Source of the DNA: Kiritimatiellia bacterium
GTDB taxonomy: Bacteria; Verrucomicrobiota; Kiritimatiellia; RFP12; UBA1067
Assembly: GCA_024405335.1 (NCBI GenBank)
Contig: JAKSOX010000021.1
Coordinates: 1 to 16,833, forward strand
Reading direction: 5' to 3'
DNA: 16,833 nucleotides
Each line of letters opens with the position of its first letter. The first letter of the stretch is position 1. The translations under genes were made by a program, and so were the position numbers. A model generated the notes under the pieces. That model ran no database searches. It had not been told where the DNA came from and worked only from the letters and a program-made list of their open reading frames with translations. Positions 1 to 5,987 of this stretch are shown piece by piece.

Positions 1-362
1 ACGATCTGGAGGAAGAGCTCGCGCATCGCGGTGTTGATCGCGTCGCACACGAGGTCGGTGTTGAGCGCCTCGAGGAGCGTCTTGCCCACGAGGATTTCGG
101 AGGCCATGGCGGCGGAGTGCGTCATGCCCGAGCAGCCGATCGTCTCGACGAGCGCCTCTTCGATGACGCCGTTCTTGACGTTCAGCGAAAGCTTGCAGGC
201 GCCCTGCTGCGGCGCGCACCAGCCCACGCCGTGCGTGTAGCCGCTGATGTCCTTGATTTGCTTCGCCTGAACCCACTTACCCTCTTCCGGGATCGGGGCA
301 GGACCGTGATTGCAGCCCTTCATGAGAGGGCACTGGTGTTCAACCTCAGTCGAGTAGATCAT
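1..362 (-). CDS. IscU/NifU-like iron-sulfur scaffold protein (3' part outside the window)
   Basis: Only the first 120 residues are present; the gene runs off the left edge. Residues 55-80 resemble the IscU/NifU fold: ACKLSLNVKNGVIEEA leads into GCSGMTHSAAMASEILVGKT, which parallels IscU's GCGSAIASSSLATEWVKGKT. Cys56, Cys77 and Cys106 sit where IscU carries its three cluster cysteines. Further cysteines at 11, 17 and 49 are not IscU features. From memory, this variant occurs in anaerobes just before a gene for the so-called GGGtGRT protein, so that gene may follow beyond the edge (inference). The likely role is to hold or transfer a nascent Fe-S cluster in the cytoplasm. The ATG at 362-360 is preceded by AAAGGAAAG at a good distance. 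The gene has its own promoter at 397-425. Confidence 0.8.
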   Translation of the reverse strand, partial: MIYSTEVEHQCPLMKGCNHGPAPIPEEGKWVQAKQIKDISGYTHGVGWCAPQQGACKLSLNVKNGVIEEALVETIGCSGMTHSAAMASEILVGKTLLEALNTDLVCDAINTAMRELFLQI

Positions 363-396
363 GTTCGTCTTTCCTTTGTTGTGAAAACAGTTGCGA

Positions 397-425
397 ATGA
401 TACCACAAACGCCGCCCGTTTGCAA
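397..425 (-). promoter_or_regulatory. Promoter of the Fe-S scaffold gene
   Basis: On the minus strand, TTGCAA (425-420) and TATCAT (402-397) are separated by 17 bases. The -10 is preceded by TGG, giving an extended -10 (405-397). The predicted transcript starts near 390, leaving a leader of about 28 bases with a Shine-Dalgarno. The promoter lies directly after the prmA stop, so the scaffold gene need not depend on the upstream unit. Confidence 0.6.
406..422. promoter_or_regulatory. Perfect inverted repeat between -35 and -10; candidate operator
   Basis: CAAACG, five bases, then CGTTTG: a perfect 6-5-6 palindrome. It fills the promoter spacer of the Fe-S scaffold gene and overlaps the -35. 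This is the usual place for a repressor site. No T-tract follows, so it does not look like a prmA terminator. The regulator is unknown. Confidence 0.4.
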
Positions 426-431
426 AGCGAT

Positions 432-1301
432 TCAGCGGCAAAAAAGCCCGGTGCGCCATTCGCCGAGCGTGACCGCCGAAAGCTCGCGGAATCCGCGCGC
501 CTCGTAGGCGGCCTTCACGTCCGCGTACAGCGTTTCGAGGATGCCCGAAAGCACGATGCGCCCGCCCGGCTTCACCAGCGCGGAAACCTGGTCCGCGAAG
601 CGGATCAGAACCGGACCGAGCACGTTCGCCGCCACCACGTCGCCGGGCGCGATCGCCGGATTGCCCGGCATGATGCCCGAAAGGTCGCCGCGGAAAAACG
701 GAATCGAAACGCCGTTCAACGCGGCCGATTCGTTCGCCACCTTCACCGCCTCGGGGTCGAGATCGAACCCGCGCACGTCCGCGAAACCGAGCTTGCGCGC
801 CGCAATCGCCAGAATGCCGCTCCCCGTGCCCACGTCCAGAAACGACGCCGTCGCCGGATCCGCGGATCCGTCCGACGCGAGCGCGTCGATGAACGCGAGA
901 CACGTCCGCGTGGTTTCGTGCTTGCCCGTGCCGAACGCGAGACCCGGATCGAGCTTCACCACCTGCTGCCCTTCCGCGGGCTCGAACGACTCCCACTCGG
1001 GCACGATCGCCAAACGCGGGGAAATGATTTCCGTCTTGAAATGACGCCGGTACGAAAACTTCCAGTCCTCGTCCGGCACGTCGCGCACGCGGATTTCCGC
1101 CGCCGCGCCCACGAGCGCCATCGCGTCCGACAGCAACCGCTTCGCTTCGTCCGCGCGATCCGCTTCCTCGAAGTAGATCGCCATCTCCGTGGCGGAGTCT
1201 TCCACGTCGCGGCTCGAAGACAAAACGAAATCCCCTCCGTCGAAAACTTCGAAGAGGGGATTCACGTATTGTTCGGCCAGCGAACAATAAACGCAAGTCA
1301 T
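432..1301 (-). CDS. prmA: Ribosomal protein L11 methyltransferase
   Basis: 289 residues, the normal length for PrmA, which trimethylates ribosomal protein L11 using S-adenosylmethionine. Diagnostic PrmA sequence is visible: DPGLAFGTGKHETT at residues 118-131, the SAM-binding motif I LDVGTGSGILA at 155-165, the acidic FDLDPEAV segment closing the next strand near 169-176, and NVLG at 226-229 in place of the more common N-I/L-L. The N-terminal 90 residues form the variable L11-recognition region. The ATG at 1301 has AAGGCG just upstream and lies 15 bases after the stop of the small basic protein. No promoter is visible in that gap, so the gene is probably co-transcribed with the tRNA-Met and the small ORF. 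Confidence 0.95.
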   Translation of the reverse strand: MTCVYCSLAEQYVNPLFEVFDGGDFVLSSSRDVEDSATEMAIYFEEADRADEAKRLLSDAMALVGAAAEIRVRDVPDEDWKFSYRRHFKTEIISPRLAIVPEWESFEPAEGQQVVKLDPGLAFGTGKHETTRTCLAFIDALASDGSADPATASFLDVGTGSGILAIAARKLGFADVRGFDLDPEAVKVANESAALNGVSIPFFRGDLSGIMPGNPAIAPGDVVAANVLGPVLIRFADQVSALVKPGGRIVLSGILETLYADVKAAYEARGFRELSAVTLGEWRTGLFCR

Positions 1302-1316
1302 GTCGACGCCTTGCGC

Positions 1317-1541
1317 TTACTTCGCGGCGGCGGCCGCGCGCTTGGCGACCATCTTCTTCACCACCGCCGGACGCTGCACGAGCACGCGGACGTTTTCCGC
1401 GCCCATCAGCTTCACTTCCTCTTCGGGAAGACCGAACTTCACGAGACGACGACGCTGCGCCGCGCTCTTGCGCGCCTTGCCCGCCGGCGTCTTGCACGGA
1501 CGGACGTGGGATTCCTTGCGGAGTGTACGACCAGTACCCAT
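1317..1541 (-). CDS. Small highly basic protein of unknown function
   Basis: 74 residues starting MGTGRTLRKESH. It has 20 Lys/Arg against 5 Glu and no Asp, so the net charge is about +15. A central basic segment (AQRRRLVKFGLPEEEV) looks helical, and the C-terminus is an Ala/Lys tail like those of some ribosomal proteins. No membrane segment or Cys cluster is present. I chose the ATG at 1541 because GAAAGAGGG lies at the right spacing; a longer start at 1577 would begin inside the spacer right after the tRNA. I do not recognise the family with certainty. Its place between a tRNA-Met and prmA, plus its charge, suggests an RNA- or ribosome-binding role (inference). Confidence 0.7.
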   Translation of the reverse strand: MGTGRTLRKESHVRPCKTPAGKARKSAAQRRRLVKFGLPEEEVKLMGAENVRVLVQRPAVVKKMVAKRAAAAAK

Positions 1542-1579
1542 TCTATTGCCCTCTTTCTTCTTCTGCTGCTGCTTCAAAA

Positions 1580-1655
1580 TGGTGGCGAAGGAGGGGATCG
1601 AACCCTCGACCCAAGGCTTATGAGTCCTTTGCTCTACCGACTGAGCTACCTCGCC
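1580..1655 (-). tRNA. tRNA-Met (anticodon CAU, elongator type)
   Basis: Read on the minus strand, all arms fold: acceptor GGCGAGG with CUUCGCC, D stem GCUC/GAGC, anticodon loop CUCAUAA (CAU at 1622-1620) and T stem GAGGG/CCCUC around UUCGAUC. The discriminator is A (1583) and CCA is encoded (1582-1580). The innermost anticodon-stem pair is an A-G mismatch (31/39). A CAU anticodon could also be tRNA-Ile2 (lysidine-modified). The G-C-rich start GGCG and the overall fit favour elongator Met. The first acceptor pair is normal G-C, so it is not the initiator. Confidence 0.92.
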
Positions 1656-1668
1656 CTTTGAGTCGTGT

Positions 1669-1698
1669 AGGATATCACAATCCCCACGCCGCTGTCAA
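1669..1698 (-). promoter_or_regulatory. Promoter of the tRNA-Met / small ORF / prmA unit
   Basis: Minus strand: a perfect TTGACA (1698-1693), 18 bases, then TATCCT (1674-1669) preceded by TGA, i.e. an extended -10. The transcript would start about 7 bases before the mature tRNA end at 1655. This is the strongest -35 in the window. Confidence 0.7.
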
Positions 1699-1908
1699 GA
1701 CGAAATTTCAGAGAAAATAGAAAATTGCGTCCCGTCCGCACGGGGCGTTTGGGAGCCAAGCGCATTTCGACGGCGGACAAGGGGCTACCCGCCCTGGCGC
1801 GCGAGGGGCTGGGACGCGCACGACAGGGCCGCGAGATCCGCCGCGGTCGCACTATCGTCATGAGCTTGGCGTACCAATGTCAATAAGTTTTGATCCGTTT
1901 CCGTGCAG
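1699..1908. other. Intergenic stretch without a recognisable gene
   Basis: An AT-rich patch upstream of the tRNA promoter (about 1699-1727) gives way to very GC-rich DNA. An open frame on the minus strand (1861 to 1646) has no Shine-Dalgarno, runs through the tRNA promoter into the tRNA itself, and has an Arg-rich translation like nothing I know. I regard it as non-coding. At 1909 the sequence changes character into the 22-bp repeat array. Confidence 0.5.
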
Positions 1909-1918
1909 TGTCGGTGGC

Positions 1919-2072
1919 AAATGCCGTCATGTTCATGTCGCTTTGCCGTCATTTGCGGGTTGCAATGCCGTCACTTCCGCATCAGAATGCCGTCATTTGC
2001 TGATATAAGTGCCGTCAAATCGACGTGCAAATGCCGTCAAAAGGACACGGCAATGGCGTCATTTCGCTTCGG
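1919..2072. repeat. Seven direct repeats with exact 22-bp period, core TGCCGTCA
   Basis: The core starts at 1922, 1944, 1966, 1988, 2010, 2032 and 2054, each exactly 22 bases apart. The first six are identical 8-mers and the seventh is TGGCGTCA. Upstream of the core, AA is favoured (often GCAA); downstream, TTTG or similar is common. The other roughly 12 bases of each unit vary freely. A period of 22 is not a multiple of three, so this is not a protein repeat. It is close to two helical turns, so all cores face the same side of the DNA. Confidence 0.9.
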
Positions 2073-2089
2073 GCAAAGGAGACAAGGAC

Positions 2090-2158
2090 ATGAAGATTGC
2101 TTGGCCAGATTATGGACGCGCGTCCGCCGTCAAAGGATTTCGCAATTGCCTTACCTTA
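2090..2158 (+). pseudogene. Start of a truncated ORF behind the repeat array
   Basis: AAAGGAG (2075-2081) lies 8 bases before an ATG at 2090, a textbook start. The reading frame begins MKIAWPDYGRASAVKGFRNC and then enters DNA that belongs antisense to the convergent MFS gene (stop at 2186). Only about 20 residues can be original. They do not resemble an IstA helix-turn-helix. I read it as the 5' stub of a lost gene, possibly a transposase. It is the only strand-plus initiation signal of this quality in the window. Confidence 0.3.
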
Positions 2159-2185
2159 ACTCCGCGCACACCGCGCCCGGACGCT

Positions 2186-3430
2186 TCACGACCGTTCCAA
2201 ATCCTTCTTCTGGAACGCGACGCGGGCGACGAGCACCACCGCGGCCCCCACGAGGTAGAAACCAGCCAGGGACGCCATGCTGCGGCCCATGTCGCCGCCC
2301 AGCGCTTTTTCCAGCCACGGGAGCACCGTGGACGAAAGCGAGCCGAAGAGAAACGCGATGCACATCATGACGCCCACTCCCGAAGCGTGGTAGCGCGGAT
2401 TGACCACGTCGAAGAAGCTCGCCATGAAGTTCGAGTCGTAGACGCCGCGGAACAACCCGAATCCGAACATCGCCACGCAACAAAGCGCGAACGACTGCGT
2501 CGTCGCCATCCACACGATGAACGGAATCGCAAGCCCCAGTCCGGCGACGCCGAGCTCGAGGCGGATGCCGGGACGTCCCTTCACCAGACGGTCGCCTATC
2601 CGGCTGCCGGCCAAAACGCCGAGAATCGCGCCGAGATAATGCCAGAGGACGGCATGCAGACCGGCCCAGTGCCGCAGATACGGACAGGCGTCGCCGAAGT
2701 TCTCCCGCAGGTAGGCCGGCATCCAGTTCTTGAAACCGATGTCGACGTAGATCATCATCGCGAGACCGAGAATCACGCACAACGCGGTCGGCTTCGAGAA
2801 AACCGCCTTGACCGCCTCGCCGATGCTGGGCTTCTTCTGCCGACCTTCCACGGCAACCGGTTTCGTGTCCTTGAGGAAAAACGCGAGCGCGACTGCCCAC
2901 GCGAGACCGATGCCGCCGAAAATCCAGAACGGCACGCGCCAGTTCTCGCCGCCCTTCCCGGCGACGAATCCCGCGAGTCCGCCGCAACCGACGATGCCGA
3001 CGTAGAGCCCGAGCTGGAGAATCGAAATCGCCGTCGCGCGCGACTCCTTGTGGAGCTGCGAGACGAGCGACGTGGCGGACGGATAGTAGAACGTCTGTCC
3101 GAAGCCGTTCAGGATGCCGTAGGTGAGAATGAGCAGCCCCACCGACGCGACGAAACCGGAAGCGAAGATGCCCAAACAGAATACGCCGACGCCGATCGTC
3201 ACCATCCACTTGCGGTTGAAAAGATCCGCCGTCAACCCCGCGAACGGCACGCAAACGCCGTACGTCATCGCGAAAACCGTTCCGACGACGCCGATGGCGA
3301 CCTTGTCGACGCCGAACGACGCGCACATCGCCGGCACTGAAGGCCCGAACAGCTGCCGCGTGCCCTGCTGGAGGAAAAAGGCGACCCACAGCAATGCAAG
3401 AGCCCGCCACTTGTAGTTCTTCTCGTCCAC
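2186..3430 (-). CDS. Major facilitator superfamily transporter, substrate unknown
   Basis: About 414 residues with roughly 12 hydrophobic segments, the standard MFS layout in the inner membrane. The MFS signature loop between helices 2 and 3 is present as GLTADLFNRKWMV, about 65-80 residues in. A second-half counterpart (AGSRIGDRLVKGR) follows the long central loop, which carries a Lys/Arg-rich stretch (EGRQKKPS). I set the start at the GTG at 3430-3428 because AAAGGAG precedes it by 7 bases; a GTG at 3451 would overlap the upstream stop but has no such signal. The substrate cannot be told from the sequence; organic anions or sugar phosphates would be usual. It is the last gene of the TPR/zinc-ribbon/phosphatidyltransferase operon. 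Confidence 0.88.
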   Translation of the reverse strand: MDEKNYKWRALALLWVAFFLQQGTRQLFGPSVPAMCASFGVDKVAIGVVGTVFAMTYGVCVPFAGLTADLFNRKWMVTIGVGVFCLGIFASGFVASVGLLILTYGILNGFGQTFYYPSATSLVSQLHKESRATAISILQLGLYVGIVGCGGLAGFVAGKGGENWRVPFWIFGGIGLAWAVALAFFLKDTKPVAVEGRQKKPSIGEAVKAVFSKPTALCVILGLAMMIYVDIGFKNWMPAYLRENFGDACPYLRHWAGLHAVLWHYLGAILGVLAGSRIGDRLVKGRPGIRLELGVAGLGLAIPFIVWMATTQSFALCCVAMFGFGLFRGVYDSNFMASFFDVVNPRYHASGVGVMMCIAFLFGSLSSTVLPWLEKALGGDMGRSMASLAGFYLVGAAVVLVARVAFQKKDLERS

Positions 3431-3447
3431 GTCCAATCTCCTTTTCG

Positions 3448-4083
3448 TCACGCGCGCGCCAACGCCCGGCGCAAATACGGCGCGTAGGCCTTCGTGTACA
3501 CCACGAAACTGTAGGCGTTCAAAAGCATGAGGAACCCTTCAAGGGCGTACACGGCGCACAGAAGGCCGGATTGGACGCCCGCCGCCGCCAGACGGTGGAA
3601 CGCCAAATGCACGTAGACGAGACCCGCCGCCGGAAAGGACAGCGCGGTGCGGACCTTGCCCGTCCACATCGCCGCCACGTCCGCGCCGTAGGCGCTGGCG
3701 ACGGACCGCATGAACGTCACCCACAGGTCGCGCAGAATCCACAGGATCGTGAACGCCAAAAGCACCAGCCCGTGCGCGACGCTCTCGCCCTGCTCGACCA
3801 CGAGCCACAGGAGCGTCGGGAACGTCACGATGAAGAAAACCTTGTCCATCAGCGGATCGGCCATCTTGCCGAAATTGGAAACCACGTTCCATTTGCGCGC
3901 GAGCATGCCGTCGTAAAGATCCGAAAGACCCGCGAAAAGCATCAGCGCGCAAGCGGCGATTTCGCTCGCGTAGGACCGCGTCAATTCCCCGCACACGGCC
4001 GCCACGCAAAAACCCGCGATTAGCGGGACGCGCGAAAAAGTGACGGCGTTCACGATCAGCGTTCTGGCGAAAACGGAGTTCAT
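3448..4083 (-). CDS. CDP-alcohol phosphatidyltransferase, PgsA-like
   Basis: 211 residues, largely hydrophobic. The complete CDP-alcohol phosphotransferase signature D-x2-D-G-x2-A-R-x8-G-x3-D-x3-D is present: Asp55, Asp58, Gly59, Ala62, Arg63, Gly72, Asp76 and Asp80. Enzymes of this family move a phosphatidyl group from CDP-diacylglycerol to an alcohol in the inner membrane. Size and position suit PgsA (phosphatidylglycerophosphate synthase), but the acceptor specificity (glycerol-3-phosphate, inositol or other) is not decided by the motif. The ATG at 4083 follows the preceding stop by one base (TGA C ATG) with no Shine-Dalgarno, which implies translational coupling to the zinc-ribbon gene. 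Confidence 0.88.
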   Translation of the reverse strand: MNSVFARTLIVNAVTFSRVPLIAGFCVAAVCGELTRSYASEIAACALMLFAGLSDLYDGMLARKWNVVSNFGKMADPLMDKVFFIVTFPTLLWLVVEQGESVAHGLVLLAFTILWILRDLWVTFMRSVASAYGADVAAMWTGKVRTALSFPAAGLVYVHLAFHRLAAAGVQSGLLCAVYALEGFLMLLNAYSFVVYTKAYAPYLRRALARA

Positions 4084-4084
4084 G

Positions 4085-4426
4085 TCAGTCGCGGAGGAGT
4101 TCCACGAGTCCTTTCAGGTATTCCTGGATGTTCGCAAGCTTCATGTCGAGTTCTTCCGCGCGCTTCTCGGCTTTCTGCAGATTGCGGCGCGTCGCGAAAA
4201 GCTGCTTGAGCAGTTCGCCGGGATTGACGTCGAGATCGTCGATTTGCATGCCGTCCGGAATCGGCACGAGCACGGATTGTCTGCAATTGGTGCAGGTGAT
4301 CGGCAAACCCGCGCCGCGGTAGTCGATCACGAGATTGCGCCCGCAATGGGGACAGTCGAACACTATGTCCGTGTCGCGGATGACCGTTTCCTCGTACGGC
4401 ACGGCGTTTTCTTCGGATTCGTCCAC
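4085..4426 (-). CDS. Zinc-ribbon plus coiled-coil protein, unknown function
   Basis: 113 residues. Cys25-x2-Cys28 and Cys45-x2-Cys48 form a classical zinc ribbon (FDCPHCGRN ... ITCTNCRQS). The rest is an acidic linker (DGMQIDDLDVNPGE) and a Leu/Lys/Glu-rich helix from about residue 69 to 110 that looks like a coiled coil. There is no membrane segment. The start is GTG at 4426-4424, preceded by a G-rich stretch; no ATG fits. The gene lies 45 bases after the TPR gene, with a GCGCCG/CGGCGC hairpin in the gap, and is coupled to the phosphatidyltransferase. I do not recognise a named family. A nucleic-acid- or protein-binding adaptor is likely (inference). Confidence 0.75.
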   Translation of the reverse strand: MDESEENAVPYEETVIRDTDIVFDCPHCGRNLVIDYRGAGLPITCTNCRQSVLVPIPDGMQIDDLDVNPGELLKQLFATRRNLQKAEKRAEELDMKLANIQEYLKGLVELLRD

Positions 4427-4471
4427 GTGCTTTCCCCCCGAAGCGCCGAACCGACGGCGCCGGAAAACGGA

Positions 4472-5878
4472 TTACGCGCCCTGCGCCTCCTGCTCGCGGA
4501 GCGCGGCGGAAATCGCGAGCATGCGCTCGTTCAGGTCCTCGAACGTCACGTCGGTGGAGTAGACGTCCTTGTAATACGCATAGGCCTTCTCGTAGTCGCC
4601 CTGGGATTCGGCGCAGAGGCCGAGCTGGTAGACTATCTTCTTTTTGAGTTCGTCCATCGTGGGTATCTGGTCGCGCGCCGTTTCGAGCTGCATCACGCCC
4701 ATGTCCAGCTGGCCCTTCTGGATGAAGCACATCGCCAGGTAATACAACGCGGAAAGGCGCTCCTTCGGGCTCTTCTGCGCGAGCTGCAGATGCATCACCG
4801 CCTCGTCGTAGTAGCCGTAGGTGAAGTACTGCACGCCCAGCTCGTAGCGCAGATGCAAATCGTTCGGATAGCGCTCGACGCGCGCGGCGAGGTCGTCGAA
4901 CACGAACTGGTTCTTTTCCATTTCGAGCTGGTCGATTTCATCCTGGCTGCGGCCTTCGGCCTTGGCCTGGTCAATGCGGGCCTGGTAGCTGGACGTGCGC
5001 ATCTGGGATAGCATGCGGTCGAGCTCGGGGTCCATCGCGTTCACGCCCTGCGCCTTTTCGAGCGTGGCGACGGCTTCGTCGAAGCGCTTGTTCTGCGCGT
5101 AGATGCGCGCGAGCGCCCGGTAGTAGTTCATGTTGCCCGGCTCGCGCTCGATCTGCTGGAGTTTTTCGGCGATCAGCGAATCCGCGTCGTCGCCCACCAC
5201 CACGGCCTTGTTCTGCTGGTCGAGCTTCTTGGCCTGTTCCTGGTCCTTGATCAGCGCGCGGAACCCTCCCTTGTGCCCGGCCGCCTCGGTCCATCCCGAC
5301 GACATCGTGGCCTGCGCTTCTGCGTTCTTGAACATCGTGAGCACGCGCTGGTCGCTGGGGTTGGACTTCGCGAGCTTCTGGTAGGCGTCGCGCGCCTTGT
5401 CGTAGCGCTTGGCCTGCGTGTAGTACTGCGCCACGCGCTCCAGAAGCGCGGTGTCGTTGCCGCTGCATTCGTAGGCGGCCTCCACGGAAATCGCGGCGGC
5501 CTCCGGCTGGCCTGCGGCTTCGGCCGCGCGCACGGCGATGTCCATGTTGCCGGCGTCCAGCGGATTCACGGACAAAAGCTTTTCGGCTTCGGCCATCGCC
5601 TCGGCGCCGAGTCCCTTCTTGATGAGGCCGGCGATCTTCTGCTGGGCGATGAAATTGGAAACCTTCTGCAACTTGAGCTGCAGCGACGACGGCGGATTGC
5701 GGCGGAACTTCGTCACCTGCGCAGTGCGGAGCAGCCGGCGCGTCTCCAGCACGTTCGGCGAATAGGCGAGCGACTGCATGAGCATTTCGACGGCCAAGTC
5801 GAACTTGCCCGCCTCCAACGCCTGCCGACCTCTGTTCGCGAAATTTTGCGCCTTCTGCGCGTTTGCGTCGTTAGCCAT
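4472..5878 (-). CDS. Cytoplasmic tetratricopeptide-repeat protein
   Basis: 468 residues with no signal peptide or membrane helix. TPR-like helix pairs can be seen near 10-44, 141-174, 240-274, 331-364, 367-400 and 405-440 (for example YELGVQYFTYGYYDEAVMHL and QLGLCAESQGDYEKAYAYYK). A charged segment at about 180-230 (DQEQAKKLDQQNK) separates the N- and C-terminal repeat blocks, and a Glu/Gln-rich helix lies near 285-320. TPR proteins act as scaffolds; no enzyme domain is present. It is the first gene of its operon, with its own extended -10 at 5918-5910 and GGAAGGGG before the ATG. The partner is unknown; the zinc-ribbon protein encoded next is an obvious candidate. Confidence 0.85.
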   Translation of the reverse strand: MANDANAQKAQNFANRGRQALEAGKFDLAVEMLMQSLAYSPNVLETRRLLRTAQVTKFRRNPPSSLQLKLQKVSNFIAQQKIAGLIKKGLGAEAMAEAEKLLSVNPLDAGNMDIAVRAAEAAGQPEAAAISVEAAYECSGNDTALLERVAQYYTQAKRYDKARDAYQKLAKSNPSDQRVLTMFKNAEAQATMSSGWTEAAGHKGGFRALIKDQEQAKKLDQQNKAVVVGDDADSLIAEKLQQIEREPGNMNYYRALARIYAQNKRFDEAVATLEKAQGVNAMDPELDRMLSQMRTSSYQARIDQAKAEGRSQDEIDQLEMEKNQFVFDDLAARVERYPNDLHLRYELGVQYFTYGYYDEAVMHLQLAQKSPKERLSALYYLAMCFIQKGQLDMGVMQLETARDQIPTMDELKKKIVYQLGLCAESQGDYEKAYAYYKDVYSTDVTFEDLNERMLAISAALREQEAQGA

Positions 5879-5909
5879 CTCTCAAACCCCTTCCAACAAG
5901 TGGTTAGCA

Positions 5910-5918
5910 AGTATATCA
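5910..5918 (-). promoter_or_regulatory. Extended -10 promoter of the TPR operon
   Basis: Minus strand TGATATACT (extended -10 TGnTATACT), preceded by CCACG. The predicted start near 5903 leaves a leader of about 25 bases. No good -35 is visible at 16-18 bases. Confidence 0.55.
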
Positions 5919-5941
5919 CGTGGAGAACAAAAAAGCGAAAG

Positions 5942-5964
5942 AAAAAAACGGCGGATTCGGCGCC
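5942..5964 (-). terminator. Probable intrinsic terminator of the lysS-kinase-dipeptidase operon
   Basis: Minus strand: GGCG (5964-5961), a 7-base loop, CGCC (5953-5950), one G, then seven T (5948-5942), with further T-rich sequence beyond. The stem is short but all G-C. It sits between the dipeptidase stop (5988) and the TPR promoter, where a terminator is expected. Confidence 0.5.
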
Positions 5965-5987
5965 CTGTCCTGCCCATTGGCACGGCG

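Larger units (their letters stand above)
1909..2158 (+). mobile_element. Candidate remnant of an IS21-like insertion sequence end
   Basis: The block opens with TGTCGGTGGCAAATGCCGTC, contains seven regularly spaced copies of the core, and continues into a Shine-Dalgarno and ATG. IS21-family elements characteristically end in TG...CA and carry several spaced direct repeats near each end that bind the IstA transposase; istA begins shortly inside. No istA or istB coding sequence remains, and I found no matching inverted end in the window. This would therefore be a solo left end. The assignment rests on layout, not on a match to a known element. Confidence 0.35.

Noticed and set aside
117..1661. 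Long plus-strand open frame across prmA
   Set aside because: It is Arg/His-rich and antisense to prmA, the small basic gene and the tRNA. Its C-terminal GGDRTLDPRLMS-like end is the usual false translation of a tRNA.
1646..1861. 71-residue minus-strand open frame
   Set aside because: It has no Shine-Dalgarno, covers the tRNA promoter and ends inside the tRNA; no recognisable family.
1919..2072. CRISPR array
   Set aside because: The conserved part is only 8 bp with 14-bp fillers, far below CRISPR repeat and spacer lengths, and no cas gene is present.
2009..3340. 443-residue plus-strand open frame
   Set aside because: Beyond about 2160 it is the antisense of the MFS gene, whose frame shows clear membrane helices and an MFS signature.
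4436..4466. Attenuator or terminator between the TPR and zinc-ribbon genes
   Set aside because: GCGCCG/CGGCGC forms a 6-bp hairpin with a 6-base loop, but there is no T-tract; it may only slow the polymerase or stabilise the mRNA.
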